Positions 31,400 through 41,512 of a stretch of DNA of 64,000 nucleotides are shown piece by piece. Each line of letters starts with the position of its first letter. Position 1 is the stretch's first letter. Source of the stretch: Serratia liquefaciens (lineage in GTDB: Bacteria > Pseudomonadota > Gammaproteobacteria > Enterobacterales > Enterobacteriaceae); the NCBI RefSeq assembly GCF_027594825.1, contig NZ_CP088930.1, positions 1,859,019 to 1,923,018 of the forward strand, read 5' to 3'. The notes beneath the pieces are model-generated. The model saw nothing but the letters and a program-made list of their open reading frames with translations. It had not been told where the DNA came from and did not search any database. Both the position numbers and the translations under genes were made by a program.

Positions 31400-31830
31400 G
31401 GGATAACTCACAGATAATGGCAAAGTTATAAACATGTGAAGCCGTTTACACGCGGTTTTATTCACTTTTTCTGTGGATAGGTGTGTGTAGAACTCAAGGG
31501 ATAAGCCGGTAAAACTCTGGTGAACTCAAAATCGCCATAAAAACAAAAACAAAATTACACCATTAAAAACATTAAGTTAGTTATTTATCAACAACCCTAT
31601 ACAGAGCAAAAATGTGATCTATATCCGTTTAGGATCTTACCCTGGCGAAAGATCCACCAACGTCGTTTTTATCCACAGATTATCCGTATGAGTTACGCAC
31701 AAAACGGACAATTTCGCAAAAAACCCCCTGCGTCAAGGCTGTAAATCGAACCAGTGATCGGTAAAAATTTGGGTTATCCCATAAATCTGTGGATAAATAG
31801 GTGTAAGATCCTGTTTATTGTCGGTGGCTT
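31400..31830. promoter_or_regulatory. DARS2-type DnaA-reactivating region
   Basis: The rppH-mutH gap is the known place of DARS2 in E. coli (there called ygdP-mutH), a site that helps ADP-DnaA exchange to ATP-DnaA. DnaA boxes seen: CTATCCACA (minus, 31472-31480), TTATCAACA (plus, 31585-31593), TTATCCACA (plus, 31669-31677, perfect), TTACGCACA (plus, 31693-31701) and TTATCCACA (minus, 31788-31796, perfect). Five GATC sites fall within 31616-31810. The AT-rich stretch 31540-31600 is a reasonable place for IHF or Fis. The limits given are approximate. Confidence 0.8.
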
Positions 31831-31991
31831 CAGGTGCACAAGCGTCGCCCTGAATTTTTCCCCGGTCTTGTAGCGGAAAAAAAGTCATGGAAAATCATGC
31901 TACTATTATTCTTTTCCCCAGACCTTGCCCACCCAGGTTCGCTGCGTACAAATACAGTACGTTTTTCAACCAAATCTAACAGGCTCGCATT

Positions 31992-32678
31992 ATGGCGTTT
32001 TTATCTCCTCTGCCCCCCCCTCCCGAAAATGAACAGCAGCTTTTTGAACGGGCGCAGCAGCTTGCCGGCTGTCAGCTGGGAGAACTGGCGACACGTGCGC
32101 AGTTGCCTATTCCCAACGATCTGAAGCGGGATAAAGGATGGGTTGGCATGCTGCTGGAGCAGTATCTTGGCGCCATGGCCGGCAGCAAGCCGGAACAGGA
32201 TTTCCCCGAATTGGGCATCGAGCTGAAAACCATCCCGATAGACGCCGCCGGCAAGCCGCTGGAAACCACTTTCGTCTGCGTAGCCCCCTTGACCGGCAAC
32301 AGCGGCGTCACCTGGGCCAGCAGCCACGTACGCCACAAGCTGGCGCGGGTGCTGTGGATCCCGGTGGAAGGCGAGCGGCAAATCCCGCTGGCGCAGCGGC
32401 GCATAGGCTCGCCGCTATTATGGAGCCCCAATGCGGAAGAAGAAGAGATGCTGCGCCGCGACTGGGAAGAGCTGATGGATTTGATCGTGCTCGGCCACGT
32501 AGAACGGATCACCGCACGGCACGGCGAAGTGCTGCAACTGCGCCCCAAGGCGGCCAACAGCAAAGCCCTGACCGAAGCCATCGGCGAGCAGGGCCAGCCT
32601 ATCCTCACTTTGCCGCGCGGTTTCTATCTGAAAAAAAGCTTCACCGCCGCGCTGCTGGCAAGACATTTCTTAATCTGA
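31992..32678 (+). CDS. mutH: DNA mismatch repair endonuclease MutH
   Basis: A 228-residue endonuclease that nicks the unmethylated strand at hemimethylated GATC after activation by MutS/MutL. The catalytic triad is intact and at the same numbers as in E. coli: D70, E77 and K79 in [13 protein letters not shown]. The ATG at 31992 follows a rather weak ribosome-binding region (AACAGG). It is divergent from rppH across the DARS2-type region. Confidence 0.97.
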   Translation: MAFLSPLPPPPENEQQLFERAQQLAGCQLGELATRAQLPIPNDLKRDKGWVGMLLEQYLGAMAGSKPEQDFPELGIELKTIPIDAAGKPLETTFVCVAPLTGNSGVTWASSHVRHKLARVLWIPVEGERQIPLAQRRIGSPLLWSPNAEEEEMLRRDWEELMDLIVLGHVERITARHGEVLQLRPKAANSKALTEAIGEQGQPILTLPRGFYLKKSFTAALLARHFLI

Positions 32679-32773
32679 TCGCTTTTGTTTAGGCTGTGTT
32701 TAGCTAACAGTGTCGCCGTATCAATAAACGCGTATAATTCAGCCTTTGCTTTTTATTAAGGTGTGGCTTGGCA

Positions 32774-33490
32774 ATGTTCGAATGGATTATGGATCCCAAT
32801 GCCTGGTTAGCGTTAGGTACGCTGACCATTCTTGAGATCATTCTGGGTATTGATAACATTATTTTCCTTTCCCTGGTGGTGTCTAAACTGCCGAAAGCCC
32901 AGCAGAACAAGGCGCGTCGCATCGGGTTGGCCGGCGCAATGTTAATGCGCCTGGGGCTGTTGGCCTCTATTGCCTGGGTGATCCGTCTGACCCATCCGCT
33001 GTTTAGCGTTATGGACCACAGCGTTTCGGCTCGCGATCTGATCCTGCTGCTGGGTGGGCTGTTCCTGATTTGGAAAGCCAGTAAAGAGATCCATGAAACT
33101 ATCGAAGGGTCGGACGAAGAGCACCACACTAAAGTGCACGGCTTCTTCGGTGCCATCGTGCAGATCATGCTGCTGGATATCATTTTCAGCCTGGATTCGG
33201 TGATCACCGCGGTAGGCCTGTCCGATCATCTGTTTATCATGATGGCAGCAGTAGTGATTGCCGTGGGCGTCATGATGTTCGCCGCCCGACCGATTGGCGA
33301 GTTTGTTAACCGTCATCCTTCGGTGAAAATGCTGGCGCTGGCATTCTTGATCCTGGTGGGCTTCACCCTGATGCTGGAAAGCTTCCAGGTGCATGTACCT
33401 AAAGGCTACATCTACTTTGCGATGTTCTTCTCGATGTCGGTAGAAGCGCTCAACCTGATGCGCAGCAAGAAAAAACCCGCCTCTGAGTAA
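32774..33490 (+). CDS. ygdQ: TerC-family membrane protein YgdQ
   Basis: A 238-residue inner-membrane protein of the TerC family with about seven helices. The family motifs EIILGIDNIIFLS (helix 1) and DIIFSLDSVITAVGL carry conserved aspartates that in this family are linked to metal handling. The exact role of YgdQ is not known. The ATG at 32774 is preferred (MFEWIMDPNAWLALG); a TTG six bases earlier is possible. AAGGTG lies about ten bases upstream. Confidence 0.92.
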   Translation: MFEWIMDPNAWLALGTLTILEIILGIDNIIFLSLVVSKLPKAQQNKARRIGLAGAMLMRLGLLASIAWVIRLTHPLFSVMDHSVSARDLILLLGGLFLIWKASKEIHETIEGSDEEHHTKVHGFFGAIVQIMLLDIIFSLDSVITAVGLSDHLFIMMAAVVIAVGVMMFAARPIGEFVNRHPSVKMLALAFLILVGFTLMLESFQVHVPKGYIYFAMFFSMSVEALNLMRSKKKPASE

Positions 33491-33496
33491 TCCCCC

Positions 33497-33534
33497 AACG
33501 GGAGCGAGCGTAAGCCGCTCCCGTTAATATTTTT
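33497..33534 (+). terminator. ygdQ intrinsic terminator
   Basis: AACGGGAGCG/CGCTCCCGTT, a ten-base stem, followed by AATATTTTTG. Confidence 0.9.
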
Positions 33535-33663
33535 GTTTCCCCCGCACAGTTTCAATGTCACTTTCTCTTACAGAGATAAGGACTTATCCGAAACACGACG
33601 CGTCTATAGTTTGCTAATCTTGAAAGAAGCTTCTTTTTGCATACATAACTGAGGATCCGCAGG

Positions 33664-33882
33664 ATGAAAAAGTGGGTAATGGCAGTGTCTGCGTTGGTGA
33701 TGGCCGCCGGGTTGGCGGGATGCTCCAGCGATTACGTGATGGCGACCAAAGACGGCAATATGATCCTGACTCAGGGCAAGCCAGAGATTGACCAAGATAC
33801 CGGCCTGATCAGCTATAAAGACGAAAAAGGCAACCATCGCCAGATCAACGGCGATCAGGTTTCACAGGTCATCGAACGCTAG
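33664..33882 (+). CDS. ygdR: YgdI/YgdR family lipoprotein YgdR
   Basis: A 72-residue lipoprotein with lipobox LAGCSS and the acylated cysteine at residue 20. The mature part ([36 protein letters not shown]) is clearly paralogous to YgdI in this window; both share the pattern DGxxxxxxGKPxxDxDTGxISYKD. Function unknown. The ribosome-binding site is the purine run before ATG (GGATCCGCAGG). A hairpin GGCTATCG/CGATAGCC follows at about 33892-33923 but lacks a T run. Confidence 0.93.
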   Translation: MKKWVMAVSALVMAAGLAGCSSDYVMATKDGNMILTQGKPEIDQDTGLISYKDEKGNHRQINGDQVSQVIER

Positions 33883-34062
33883 TTTCCCGATCGGCTATCG
33901 CTCCCGTGTAACGCGATAGCCCTCCCCGCACTGAATCCACTTCCCCCATCTTCTCGGCTTGGTTATAGTCGGCAAAGGCGATATCACCGCCTTGCAGATT
34001 GTTTGGCTCCTGTTTTACCGGGTGTATAGCCCGTAAGCGCTAACACGAAAGGAAGGCCGTTA

Positions 34063-35103
34063 ATGCAATACCACCGTATTCCCCACAGTTCTTTAGAAGT
34101 GAGCGTGCTGGGACTGGGCACCATGACCTTTGGCGAACAGAACAGTGAAGCCGATGCCCACGCGCAACTCGACTATGCATTAGCCGCTGGCATCAACCTG
34201 ATTGATACCGCAGAGATGTACCCGGTACCGCCGCGTCCTGAAACCCAGGGGCTGACCGAGCAGTACATCGGCAGTTGGATCAAGGCACGCGGCAACCGTG
34301 AGAAACTGGTGCTGGCCAGCAAAATCGCCGGGCCGGTGCGCGGGACAGACAGCAGTATCCGCCCACAGCAGGCGCTGGATCGCAAAAATATCCGTGCCGC
34401 GCTGGACGCCAGCCTGAAACGCCTCAACACCGATTATCTCGATCTCTACCAGTTGCATTGGCCACAGCGCGCGACCAACTTCTTCGGTAAGCTCAACTAT
34501 CAGTACACCGACGAAAAGGCTACCGTCACCCTGCTGGAAACGCTGGAAGCGCTTACCGAACAGGTGCGCGCCGGTAAAATTCGTTATATCGGGGTGTCTA
34601 ACGAAACGCCTTGGGGCGTGATGCGTTACCTGCAGCTGGCTGAAAAACACGAGCTGCCACGTATCGTCTCAATTCAGAACCCCTACAGCCTGTTGAACCG
34701 CAGTTTTGAGATTGCCCTGGCGGAGATCAGCCAGCACGAAGGCGTCGAACTGTTAGCCTATTCCAGCTTGGCGTTCGGCACCCTGAGCGGCAAGTATTTG
34801 AACGGCGCCAAACCGGCCGGTGCGCGAAATACGCTGTTTAGCCGCTTTAATCGTTATTCGGCCCCGCAAACACAGTTGGCGATAGCCGAATACGTCGCAT
34901 TAGCCAAAAAACACGGACTGGATCCCTCGCAGATGGCCCTGGCCTTCGTACGCCAGCAACCCTTCGTTGCCAGCACCCTGTTGGGCGCCACCACGCTGGA
35001 ACAGCTAAAAATCAACATCGACAGTTTCGACCTGGTGTTGAATGAAGACGTGCTTCAAGGGCTGGAAGAGATCCATACCCGCTTTACCATCCCTGCACCC
35101 TAA
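34063..35103 (+). CDS. tas: NADP(H)-dependent aldo-keto reductase Tas
   Basis: A 346-residue aldo-keto reductase, the same length as E. coli Tas. The AKR pattern is clear: LGLGTMTFGEQNSEADAHAQLDYALAAGINLIDTAEMYP with the catalytic D and Y, and YIGVSNETPWGVMRYL later. The natural substrate is not known; Tas was named for complementing tyrosine auxotrophy. It stands alone, with AAGGAAGG upstream of the ATG and a bidirectional terminator downstream. Confidence 0.94.
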   Translation: MQYHRIPHSSLEVSVLGLGTMTFGEQNSEADAHAQLDYALAAGINLIDTAEMYPVPPRPETQGLTEQYIGSWIKARGNREKLVLASKIAGPVRGTDSSIRPQQALDRKNIRAALDASLKRLNTDYLDLYQLHWPQRATNFFGKLNYQYTDEKATVTLLETLEALTEQVRAGKIRYIGVSNETPWGVMRYLQLAEKHELPRIVSIQNPYSLLNRSFEIALAEISQHEGVELLAYSSLAFGTLSGKYLNGAKPAGARNTLFSRFNRYSAPQTQLAIAEYVALAKKHGLDPSQMALAFVRQQPFVASTLLGATTLEQLKINIDSFDLVLNEDVLQGLEEIHTRFTIPAP

Positions 35104-35106
35104 GTC

Positions 35107-35139
35107 ATCAGGGGCGCCTAAAGCGCCCCTGATTATTTT
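35107..35139. terminator. Bidirectional terminator between tas and lplT
   Basis: ATCAGGGGCGC/GCGCCCCTGAT, an 11-base stem with a five-base loop, followed on the plus strand by TATTTTG. It serves the convergent genes tas and lplT; the right arm touches the lplT stop codon. Confidence 0.88.
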
Positions 35140-36329
35140 GCCCGTCGTTGCGACAACCACAGTGCGCCGATCGCCAGTGCGAAAACCACACCGAAACCGA
35201 TTCCCACGCCCACTACCGGCACGCTGACTTTTACCGCCAACGAATAGAGCCCGAGCATCAACAGCATGGCGGTGTTCTCACCGAGGTTTTGCACCGCGAT
35301 CGCGTTGCCTGCCCCCACCGATTTTTTGCCTCGTTCTTGCAACAACGCATTCAACGGCACCACAAAGAAGCCGCCCAAGACGCCGATAATCAGCAGTACC
35401 GCATAGGCGCTTAGCAGGGTGGTTTGCAGCGCGAATATCGCCACCGCTACGCCGATCAAGATCCCGGCCGGCATACAGCGTTTCACGGTCTCAAGCGTAA
35501 CGAAGCGAGCTGCGGCACCGGCACCAAGCACAATCCCTACCGCCACCATGGCATTGAGCAACGTCGGCGTGGCGTTATCGGCGATACCCAGCGCCACCGG
35601 CACCCACAACACCAACAGGAAGCGCAGCGTGACCCCAGCCCCCCAAAACAGGCTGGTACCAATCAATGAGAAACGGGTTTGCCCGTCGCGCCACAGCACC
35701 ACACAGGCGTTGAAGAAAGCGCGAGTCATGGCACGTGGCGTCCATGACGCCGCAGGATGTGCCGCAGGCAGGCGCGGAATATACAGGTTGGCGATCACCG
35801 CCGCTGCGTAAACCAGCGCACATACCGCCAGCGCCGCGACCACGTGCCAGTCTGCCAGAATGCCGCCGGCCACCGAGCCCAGCAGGATCGCCGCGATGGT
35901 GGAGGCCTCCATCAGGCCGTTGGCCTTGACCAGTTTCTCACCGCTGGTGATCTCACCCAAAATCCCATATTTGGCCGGTGAATAAGCTGCGGCGCCTACG
36001 CCCACCAGGCTATAGCCGAGGAACGGATCCAGCCCGAAACAGATCACCAATGCGCCGGCCAGCTTCAGACCGTTGGCCACCATCATCACCCGCCCTTTCG
36101 CAAAGCTGTCGGCAATCTGGCCGACAAAAGGCGCGAGAATGATATAGGTGGCCACGAACGCCATCTGCAGAATCGGCTGGCTCCAGTCGGGATAAAGCTG
36201 TTGTTTGATCAGCGCCAGCGTAGCGAACAGCAACGCATTGTCGCCGAACGCAGAGAGAAACTGAGCGCAAATGACCGCAATCATGCTGCGCGAAAGCAAG
36301 GGTGAATCAGTGTTCAACGACGGGTTCAT
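35133..36329 (-). CDS. lplT: Lysophospholipid transporter LplT
   Basis: A 398-residue MFS protein with 12 helices that flips lysophosphatidylethanolamine (and related lysolipids) across the inner membrane for re-acylation by Aas. Family stretches include [21 protein letters not shown] in helix 1 and [14 protein letters not shown] in the mid-region. Its ATG shares one base with the aas TGA (TGATG), so the transporter and enzyme are translationally coupled. Confidence 0.96.
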   Translation of the reverse strand: MNPSLNTDSPLLSRSMIAVICAQFLSAFGDNALLFATLALIKQQLYPDWSQPILQMAFVATYIILAPFVGQIADSFAKGRVMMVANGLKLAGALVICFGLDPFLGYSLVGVGAAAYSPAKYGILGEITSGEKLVKANGLMEASTIAAILLGSVAGGILADWHVVAALAVCALVYAAAVIANLYIPRLPAAHPAASWTPRAMTRAFFNACVVLWRDGQTRFSLIGTSLFWGAGVTLRFLLVLWVPVALGIADNATPTLLNAMVAVGIVLGAGAAARFVTLETVKRCMPAGILIGVAVAIFALQTTLLSAYAVLLIIGVLGGFFVVPLNALLQERGKKSVGAGNAIAVQNLGENTAMLLMLGLYSLAVKVSVPVVGVGIGFGVVFALAIGALWLSQRRAK

Positions 36330-38482
36330 CAGACAGTCTCCGGCTGTTCAGCCATTTTACGCAGGGTCACAAAATCCGGTTTGCCGCTGCCCAGCACCGG
36401 CAGCGTTTTCAACAGGCGAATATCACGCGGTACCGCCAGCTCAGGGCTGCCCAATTCACGCGCTGCCCGCAGCAAGGCATCGCGGGTTACGCTAGCATCG
36501 GTAGTGAACAGGACCAGTGCCTCGCCCTTACTGCTGTCACTTTTCACCGTGGCGGCGTGCAGCCCTTCCGGCGACACGCGCTGTGCCAGCAGCTCCACGC
36601 TTTCCAGCGAGACCATTTCACCCGCCAGTTTGGCAAAGCGCTTCACCCGACCGCGGATCACACAGTAGCCCTGCTCGTCCAGCGTGACGATATCGCCGGT
36701 ATCGTACCAGCCCGGCTGCAGGTTACCCTGTTCATCCTCTGCCGCCGGCGGCTCCAGCTCGCCCGGACGCTCCACCCGCAGATAGCCTTTCATGATATTC
36801 GGCCCACGCAGCTGCAGGCGTCCTCCGTTCTCAATACCCGGCACTTTCATTAAACGCGCTTCCATATTCGGCATGATACGCCCGACGGTACCGACCTTGG
36901 CCGCCAGCGGCACGTTGATTGACACCACCGGCGCACATTCGGTCACGCCATAGCCTTCCAGAATGCGAATACCGTATTTGTCCTGATAAATCTGTTTGGT
37001 GCTGTCCGCCAGCTTTTCCGCACCGGCTACCACATAGCGCAACCGGGCAAAGTCATACGGATGGGCGAAACGCGCATAGTTATTGAGAAAAGTGGCCGTG
37101 CCGAACAGCACGGTGCAGTTACGGTCATACACCAGTTCCGGCACCACGCGGTAATGCAACGGGCTGGGGTAGAGGAAGATGCGGCTGCCGGTCATCAACG
37201 GGGTCAGCAGCCCGACCGTCAAACCAAACGAATGGAACAGCGGCAACGACGACATAAAACGGTCGCGCGGGGTGAAGTCGGCAATGGTACGGATCTGCTC
37301 AACGTTGGCCAGCAGGCTGGCGTGGGAGTGCACCACGCCCTTCGGATTGCCCTCCGAACCTGAGGTGAACAAGATCAGTACCGCATCGTCAGGCTGCTGC
37401 GGCAGCATGGCTCGCGCCGGCTGGAACAGATGACGCAGGATCCACAGCTTGTCCGCCAGGGTCACGGTATCCTTCAGATCCTCCAGATACACCCAGTTGG
37501 CCTCCGGTACCTGCTGCGGCAAATGTGTCAGCTTGCCTTTTTCCAGGAACTGGCGTGAGGTGACGATGGTTTTAAGACTGGCGGCGAGCATGGCGCTTTT
37601 CAGGCCGTTGGAACCCGCGGTGTAGTTGAGCATCGCCGGGATACGGTTGCGCAGCGATGCGCCAAAAATCGCCGCGGCGGTGATGGTGGCGTTCGGCAAT
37701 AGCATGCCGACATGTTCGCCCTCGGCGGTAAAACGTTGCAGGATCCGGCTGACGCCCAGCGCTTTTTTGATCAGCGTCTGGTAGCTGTCTTCCTTGAAGT
37801 TAATATCCTCGATGCACGGCTTGTGCCGACCATAACGGTGCTGTGCCGCCAGCAAAGCGCGGAACAGGGTCTGTGGCTCGCGAGTATCCATACGCGCCTT
37901 CATCATGATCTGGTGCAAGCGATCGCCGGCCAGCATGCGGCGTTCTCGGGCGCGCGGCGCGACCGGCATAGGCAATGACGTCGGCGGTAAAATACGGATG
38001 CTGATCTGCGGGAACCAACGGATCTTGAATACCCCGGCCATACGCCCAAAAGGGCTGAATTCGGCGCCATCAAGCCGTATCGGCACCAGGGTCGCCCCCG
38101 ATTTGGCGGCAATAAACGCGGCGCCGTCATAAATTTTCATCAGTGAGCCGGTCACGGTAATGCGCCCTTCGGGGAACACCACGATGGGCCGCCCTTGTTC
38201 GACCATGCGCACCAACTGTTTGATGGCCATAGGCTTGGTGGGATCGAGCGAAACGAAATCGATATAGGGCCGCAACCAGCGCATAAACCAACGATCGCCA
38301 ATGCTGGCGTAGACGGCAAACACCGGTTTGATCGGCAAAAACAGCGCCAACAGAATACCGTCGAGGAAGGAGATGTGATTGGGCGTAATCAGCAGCTTTT
38401 TCTGGTCGAAATGCCGGGCGTCGCCCTCAACGCGTACCCGGTACAGCAGGCGGAATAACCCCCGCAGCATTGAAAAGATCAT
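36329..38482 (-). CDS. aas: Aas: 2-acyl-GPE acyltransferase / acyl-ACP synthetase
   Basis: A 717-residue two-domain inner-membrane enzyme. The N-terminal PlsC-like acyltransferase has the HX4D site at H36-D41 (NHISFLD) and [13 protein letters not shown]. The C-terminal adenylate-forming domain has [21 protein letters not shown] and [23 protein letters not shown]. It charges ACP with a fatty acid and moves the acyl group to lysophosphatidylethanolamine delivered by LplT. The upstream region contains the Omr small RNAs. Confidence 0.97.
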   Translation of the reverse strand: MIFSMLRGLFRLLYRVRVEGDARHFDQKKLLITPNHISFLDGILLALFLPIKPVFAVYASIGDRWFMRWLRPYIDFVSLDPTKPMAIKQLVRMVEQGRPIVVFPEGRITVTGSLMKIYDGAAFIAAKSGATLVPIRLDGAEFSPFGRMAGVFKIRWFPQISIRILPPTSLPMPVAPRARERRMLAGDRLHQIMMKARMDTREPQTLFRALLAAQHRYGRHKPCIEDINFKEDSYQTLIKKALGVSRILQRFTAEGEHVGMLLPNATITAAAIFGASLRNRIPAMLNYTAGSNGLKSAMLAASLKTIVTSRQFLEKGKLTHLPQQVPEANWVYLEDLKDTVTLADKLWILRHLFQPARAMLPQQPDDAVLILFTSGSEGNPKGVVHSHASLLANVEQIRTIADFTPRDRFMSSLPLFHSFGLTVGLLTPLMTGSRIFLYPSPLHYRVVPELVYDRNCTVLFGTATFLNNYARFAHPYDFARLRYVVAGAEKLADSTKQIYQDKYGIRILEGYGVTECAPVVSINVPLAAKVGTVGRIMPNMEARLMKVPGIENGGRLQLRGPNIMKGYLRVERPGELEPPAAEDEQGNLQPGWYDTGDIVTLDEQGYCVIRGRVKRFAKLAGEMVSLESVELLAQRVSPEGLHAATVKSDSSKGEALVLFTTDASVTRDALLRAARELGSPELAVPRDIRLLKTLPVLGSGKPDFVTLRKMAEQPETV

Positions 38483-38547
38483 GCCCTTCTCCCTTTGCCC
38501 AAGATGAGCGTAAATGGTTGTAGGGAAAAGAATACTATATGGCAGGC

Positions 38548-38641
38548 AAAAAAAAACCTACGCATCCGCGTAGGTTGGTGCAATTGAAAATGGCTTCAAC
38601 ATACAGAGTATGCTGATTTCTCACCAATCAATACCTCTGGG
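38548..38641 (-). ncRNA. omrA: OmrA/OmrB-family small RNA (aas-proximal, probable omrA)
   Basis: About 94 nt. The 5' end CCCAGAGGTATTGATTGGTG matches the conserved seed of E. coli OmrA. The 3' end is the terminator CCTACGCGGATGCGTAGG plus T run. The central 40 nt are specific to this copy. OmrA and OmrB are activated by OmpR-EnvZ and, with Hfq, repress outer-membrane protein and regulator mRNAs. The name follows gene order (omrA next to aas in E. coli). A possible -10, TAGAGT, lies 9-14 bases upstream. Confidence 0.93.
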
Positions 38642-38824
38642 ATCACCTACTCTAGAGAGGTGGCGATTAAGAAACTACCGATCAATCGCAAGAGTTTTGC
38701 TCTAAATGCAACCAGCTGTAAATTTCCCGCGATGTACTGAAATAACTCAATGAAATGTAAATAGTCCTGCGGAATAAAAATACAAAATCGGATTATGCGC
38801 AAGCGGGACGGTGGGGGAACGGGC

Positions 38825-38915
38825 AAAAAAAAACCTACGCATCTGCGTAGGTTGGTGCAAATTAATATGGGCTCAACAAACAAGTTGCTGAAACTCACCA
38901 ATCAATACCTCTGGG
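38825..38915 (-). ncRNA. omrB: OmrA/OmrB-family small RNA (upstream copy, probable omrB)
   Basis: About 91 nt, in tandem with the other Omr RNA and on the same strand. The first 20 nt are identical to the downstream copy and the terminator differs by one loop base (ACGCAGATGCGT). The middle part contains TTGTTGAGCCC, closer to OmrB than to OmrA. Upstream AT-rich bases (TAAATTAAAC) probably supply the -10. Confidence 0.93.
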
Positions 38916-39029
38916 ACGTTTAATTTACCCCGTTGAGCCGAAAGCCAGCCAGCGGCCAATCGAAACATTAGGGCGCAAAGTGTAACCAGCGGTGTATCCC
39001 CAAGGCCGTTCAAGCCACCACGAGCTCGC

Positions 39030-41309
39030 CTAGCCGTGGGGCTGGATGTTTAACGTACGCTTCACCTCGACCAGGCAGCTCATCGCGTTCGGTCCCTGGG
39101 TCAAGGGTGAGGTCCCGATATCCAGCGTTAACACGTTCGGGTTGCCGGATTGTTCCACCTGCAGGCGCTCGGCACCAAAACCCGGATCAAACCAGGCACC
39201 GGTTGCCATCAGCACCACACCCCGGGTAACGCCGTCGGTGATCGCGACGCCAGCCAGACAACTGCCGCGTGCGTTGCTGACCTGCACCTCCGCCCCCGCT
39301 TCAATACCGCGCTCTGCCGCATCATCCGGGTGCATATACAGCGTTTCTCGCCCGGCGGTTTTATTGCCTTGCGCCAGCGGCGCCGGATCCATTTGGCTAT
39401 GCAGGCGGTCGCTCGGCTGGATGGAAATCAGGTGCAGCGGCCACTCTTTGGCCTGCGGTGCCCCCAACCATTCCACCGGCGGCTGCCACTGCGGATGTGG
39501 GGCAAAATCGGCATAGCGATAGCCGGCGATTTTCTCGCTGAACAACTCGATCTTGCCGCTCGGCGTTTGCAGCGGGTTGGCTTGGGGATCGGCGCGGAAA
39601 TCGTCAAAGAACACGAATTCTTTCGCCGGCGCCGGCAGCTCAACGTAGCCTTTGCGCCAGAAATCCTCGAACTCGGGCCATTCCACGCCGGTACCCGCCT
39701 GCGCCTGCCCGCATTGTTGATAGATAGATTCGATCCAGGCCCGCTCGTCGCGGTTTTCGGTGAACTGCTCACGGTAACCGAGCCGCTCCGCCAAATCGGC
39801 GAAAATATCAAAATCGTTACGCGCCTGATGCTGTGGCGCAATAGCCTGATGCATCGCCAATACGTAGCGATCGCGGGATGAACCGCCGATATCGTTACGC
39901 TCCAGCGAGGTGGTCACCGGCAGCACGATATCTGCCATCCTGGCCGCCGGCGTCCACCAGATATCCTGCACAATCACCGTATCCGGCTTCTGCCACCCTT
40001 CCACCAGCCGGTTGAGTTGCTGGTGATGATGGAACGGGTTGCCGCCGGCCCAGTGCACCAAATGAATATCCGGATATTGGTGCGTCTCGCCACGGAACTG
40101 ATAAGAGCCGCCGGGCTGCAACAGCATGTCGCAGATACGCGCCACCGGGATGGCCAGCCCGCAAGGGTTGGTGCCAACCGGCATCATCGGCCCCGGCGTA
40201 TCCACCCGCGGGTTGCCGACGCCGTTCATCGAACCGTGTCCAAAGGAGAAACCGCCCCCCGGCAGCCCCACCTGACCGAGCATCGCCGACAGTGCAATCA
40301 TCATCCAGTAGGGTTGTTCACCGCGGTGTGCGCGCTGAACCGAATAGGAACAGGTGATAAAACTGCGCACGCCGATCAATTGCTGCGCCAGCAAACCGAT
40401 GCGCGCCGCCGGAATGCCGGTGATGGCACTGGCCCATTCGGGCGTTTTCGCTACGCCGTCGTCGGTGCCGCGCAGATAGTCCGCCAACTGGCTGTAGCCG
40501 GTGCAGTGGCTATAGAGGAAGGCTTCATCCTGAGCGCCACGACGCTGGATTTCATACGCCAGCGCCAGCATCAGCGCCACGTCGGTATTCGGGCGAATCG
40601 GGATCCATTCGGCATTAACAAACTCCGGGCAGTCATCACGCATCGGGCTGATGTTGATCACCGGAGTGCCTTTTTGCTCCAGTTTTTGCAGCCAGGGTTT
40701 GAGCGAGTGCTCCGCCGCACCGCCGGAAGATACCTGGGCATTTTTCAAAGCCAGACCGCCGAAGGCCACAAACAGCTCGCAGTGCTCAACCACGCTGGGC
40801 CAGCTGGTGACACGCCCGGTCAATGGGGTGAAAGTGCCGATCACATACGGCAGGAAAAACTGGGCCGCCCCCCAGCTGTAGTTACCCAACTGATCGACAC
40901 CGCCGCCGCCGCCGAAATAAAAACGCCGCACCAGCGAACGGGCATGGTGCAATCGCCCGGCAGACGACCAGCCATAGGAGCCGGTAAACAGGCCGGAGGG
41001 ACCGTAGCGATCGCGTACGCGCCGGTTTTCTTCCGCCACCAGGTCGAGCGCCAGCTCCCAATCCACTTCGACAAAATCTTCCCGGCCGCGCAGCGTGCGG
41101 TCACTGCCTTCGCGTTTTTGCAGCCAGGAGCGGCGCACGGACGGCTTGCGGATGCGTTTGTCGGAATAGGCCATCGGCGCGATGGAGTCGAGCATCGGGG
41201 AAGGATCCGGATCGCCGGCGAACGGCTCGCAACGGATAAGCCTGCCGTCTTCAACCACGGCGGTGTAGGCGCCCCAGTGAGCGAGTTGCGGATAGCGTTT
41301 AATCGACAT
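39030..41309 (-). CDS. BisC/TorZ-like molybdopterin oxidoreductase
   Basis: A 759-residue DMSO-reductase-family enzyme with bis-MGD cofactor. It lacks the N-terminal Fe-S cysteine motif and any Tat signal, as in the cytoplasmic biotin-sulfoxide reductase BisC. The molybdenum-binding serine is in GSYGWSSAGRLHHARSL (likely S116). Cofactor-binding stretches include HWAGGNPFHHHQQLNRL, PVTTSLERNDIGG and the C-terminal molydop-binding domain (SGKIELFSEKI, HPDDAAERGIEAG). It likely reduces an S- or N-oxide; the substrate is unknown. It lies between omrB and galR, where E. coli has no gene. The ATG at 41309 starts the conserved part; the upstream extension is weak. Confidence 0.85.
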   Translation of the reverse strand: MSIKRYPQLAHWGAYTAVVEDGRLIRCEPFAGDPDPSPMLDSIAPMAYSDKRIRKPSVRRSWLQKREGSDRTLRGREDFVEVDWELALDLVAEENRRVRDRYGPSGLFTGSYGWSSAGRLHHARSLVRRFYFGGGGGVDQLGNYSWGAAQFFLPYVIGTFTPLTGRVTSWPSVVEHCELFVAFGGLALKNAQVSSGGAAEHSLKPWLQKLEQKGTPVINISPMRDDCPEFVNAEWIPIRPNTDVALMLALAYEIQRRGAQDEAFLYSHCTGYSQLADYLRGTDDGVAKTPEWASAITGIPAARIGLLAQQLIGVRSFITCSYSVQRAHRGEQPYWMMIALSAMLGQVGLPGGGFSFGHGSMNGVGNPRVDTPGPMMPVGTNPCGLAIPVARICDMLLQPGGSYQFRGETHQYPDIHLVHWAGGNPFHHHQQLNRLVEGWQKPDTVIVQDIWWTPAARMADIVLPVTTSLERNDIGGSSRDRYVLAMHQAIAPQHQARNDFDIFADLAERLGYREQFTENRDERAWIESIYQQCGQAQAGTGVEWPEFEDFWRKGYVELPAPAKEFVFFDDFRADPQANPLQTPSGKIELFSEKIAGYRYADFAPHPQWQPPVEWLGAPQAKEWPLHLISIQPSDRLHSQMDPAPLAQGNKTAGRETLYMHPDDAAERGIEAGAEVQVSNARGSCLAGVAITDGVTRGVVLMATGAWFDPGFGAERLQVEQSGNPNVLTLDIGTSPLTQGPNAMSCLVEVKRTLNIQPHG

Positions 41310-41496
41310 GGTGTTCTCAGCCAAGAATGGATGCACAAAAATAGCATTAGCCGGCGCGGCGCGCCAAAGCACAAATGGCTCTATCACTGAGCAGCGCAGG
41401 TCTAAGCTCAGGGTAAATTGCCCATATCTGCAACAGCCGCCACAAGTTACGATCGCCGACGCTTGCAGCCCCGAGCTTTTTCCGCAAGACTGAGGG

Positions 41497-41512
41497 ATGT
41501 AAGCGATTACCC
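41497..41512. promoter_or_regulatory. GalR/GalS-type operator
   Basis: A 16-base site centred on the perfect palindrome GTAAGCGATTAC, the core of the GalR-box GTGTAANCGNTTACAC. It lies directly before the galR start, so it probably serves autorepression. Confidence 0.75.

Noticed and set aside
31400..31830. Possible chromosomal origin (DnaA boxes plus GATC sites)
   Set aside because: oriC in enterobacteria lies next to mnmG/mioC, has 13-mer AT repeats and a denser GATC pattern. The rppH-mutH position fits DARS2 instead.
40017..41390. 457-codon open frame on the plus strand opposite the BisC-like gene
   Set aside because: The minus-strand protein has clear molybdoenzyme motifs through the whole interval; the plus-strand translation has none and looks like reversed codons.
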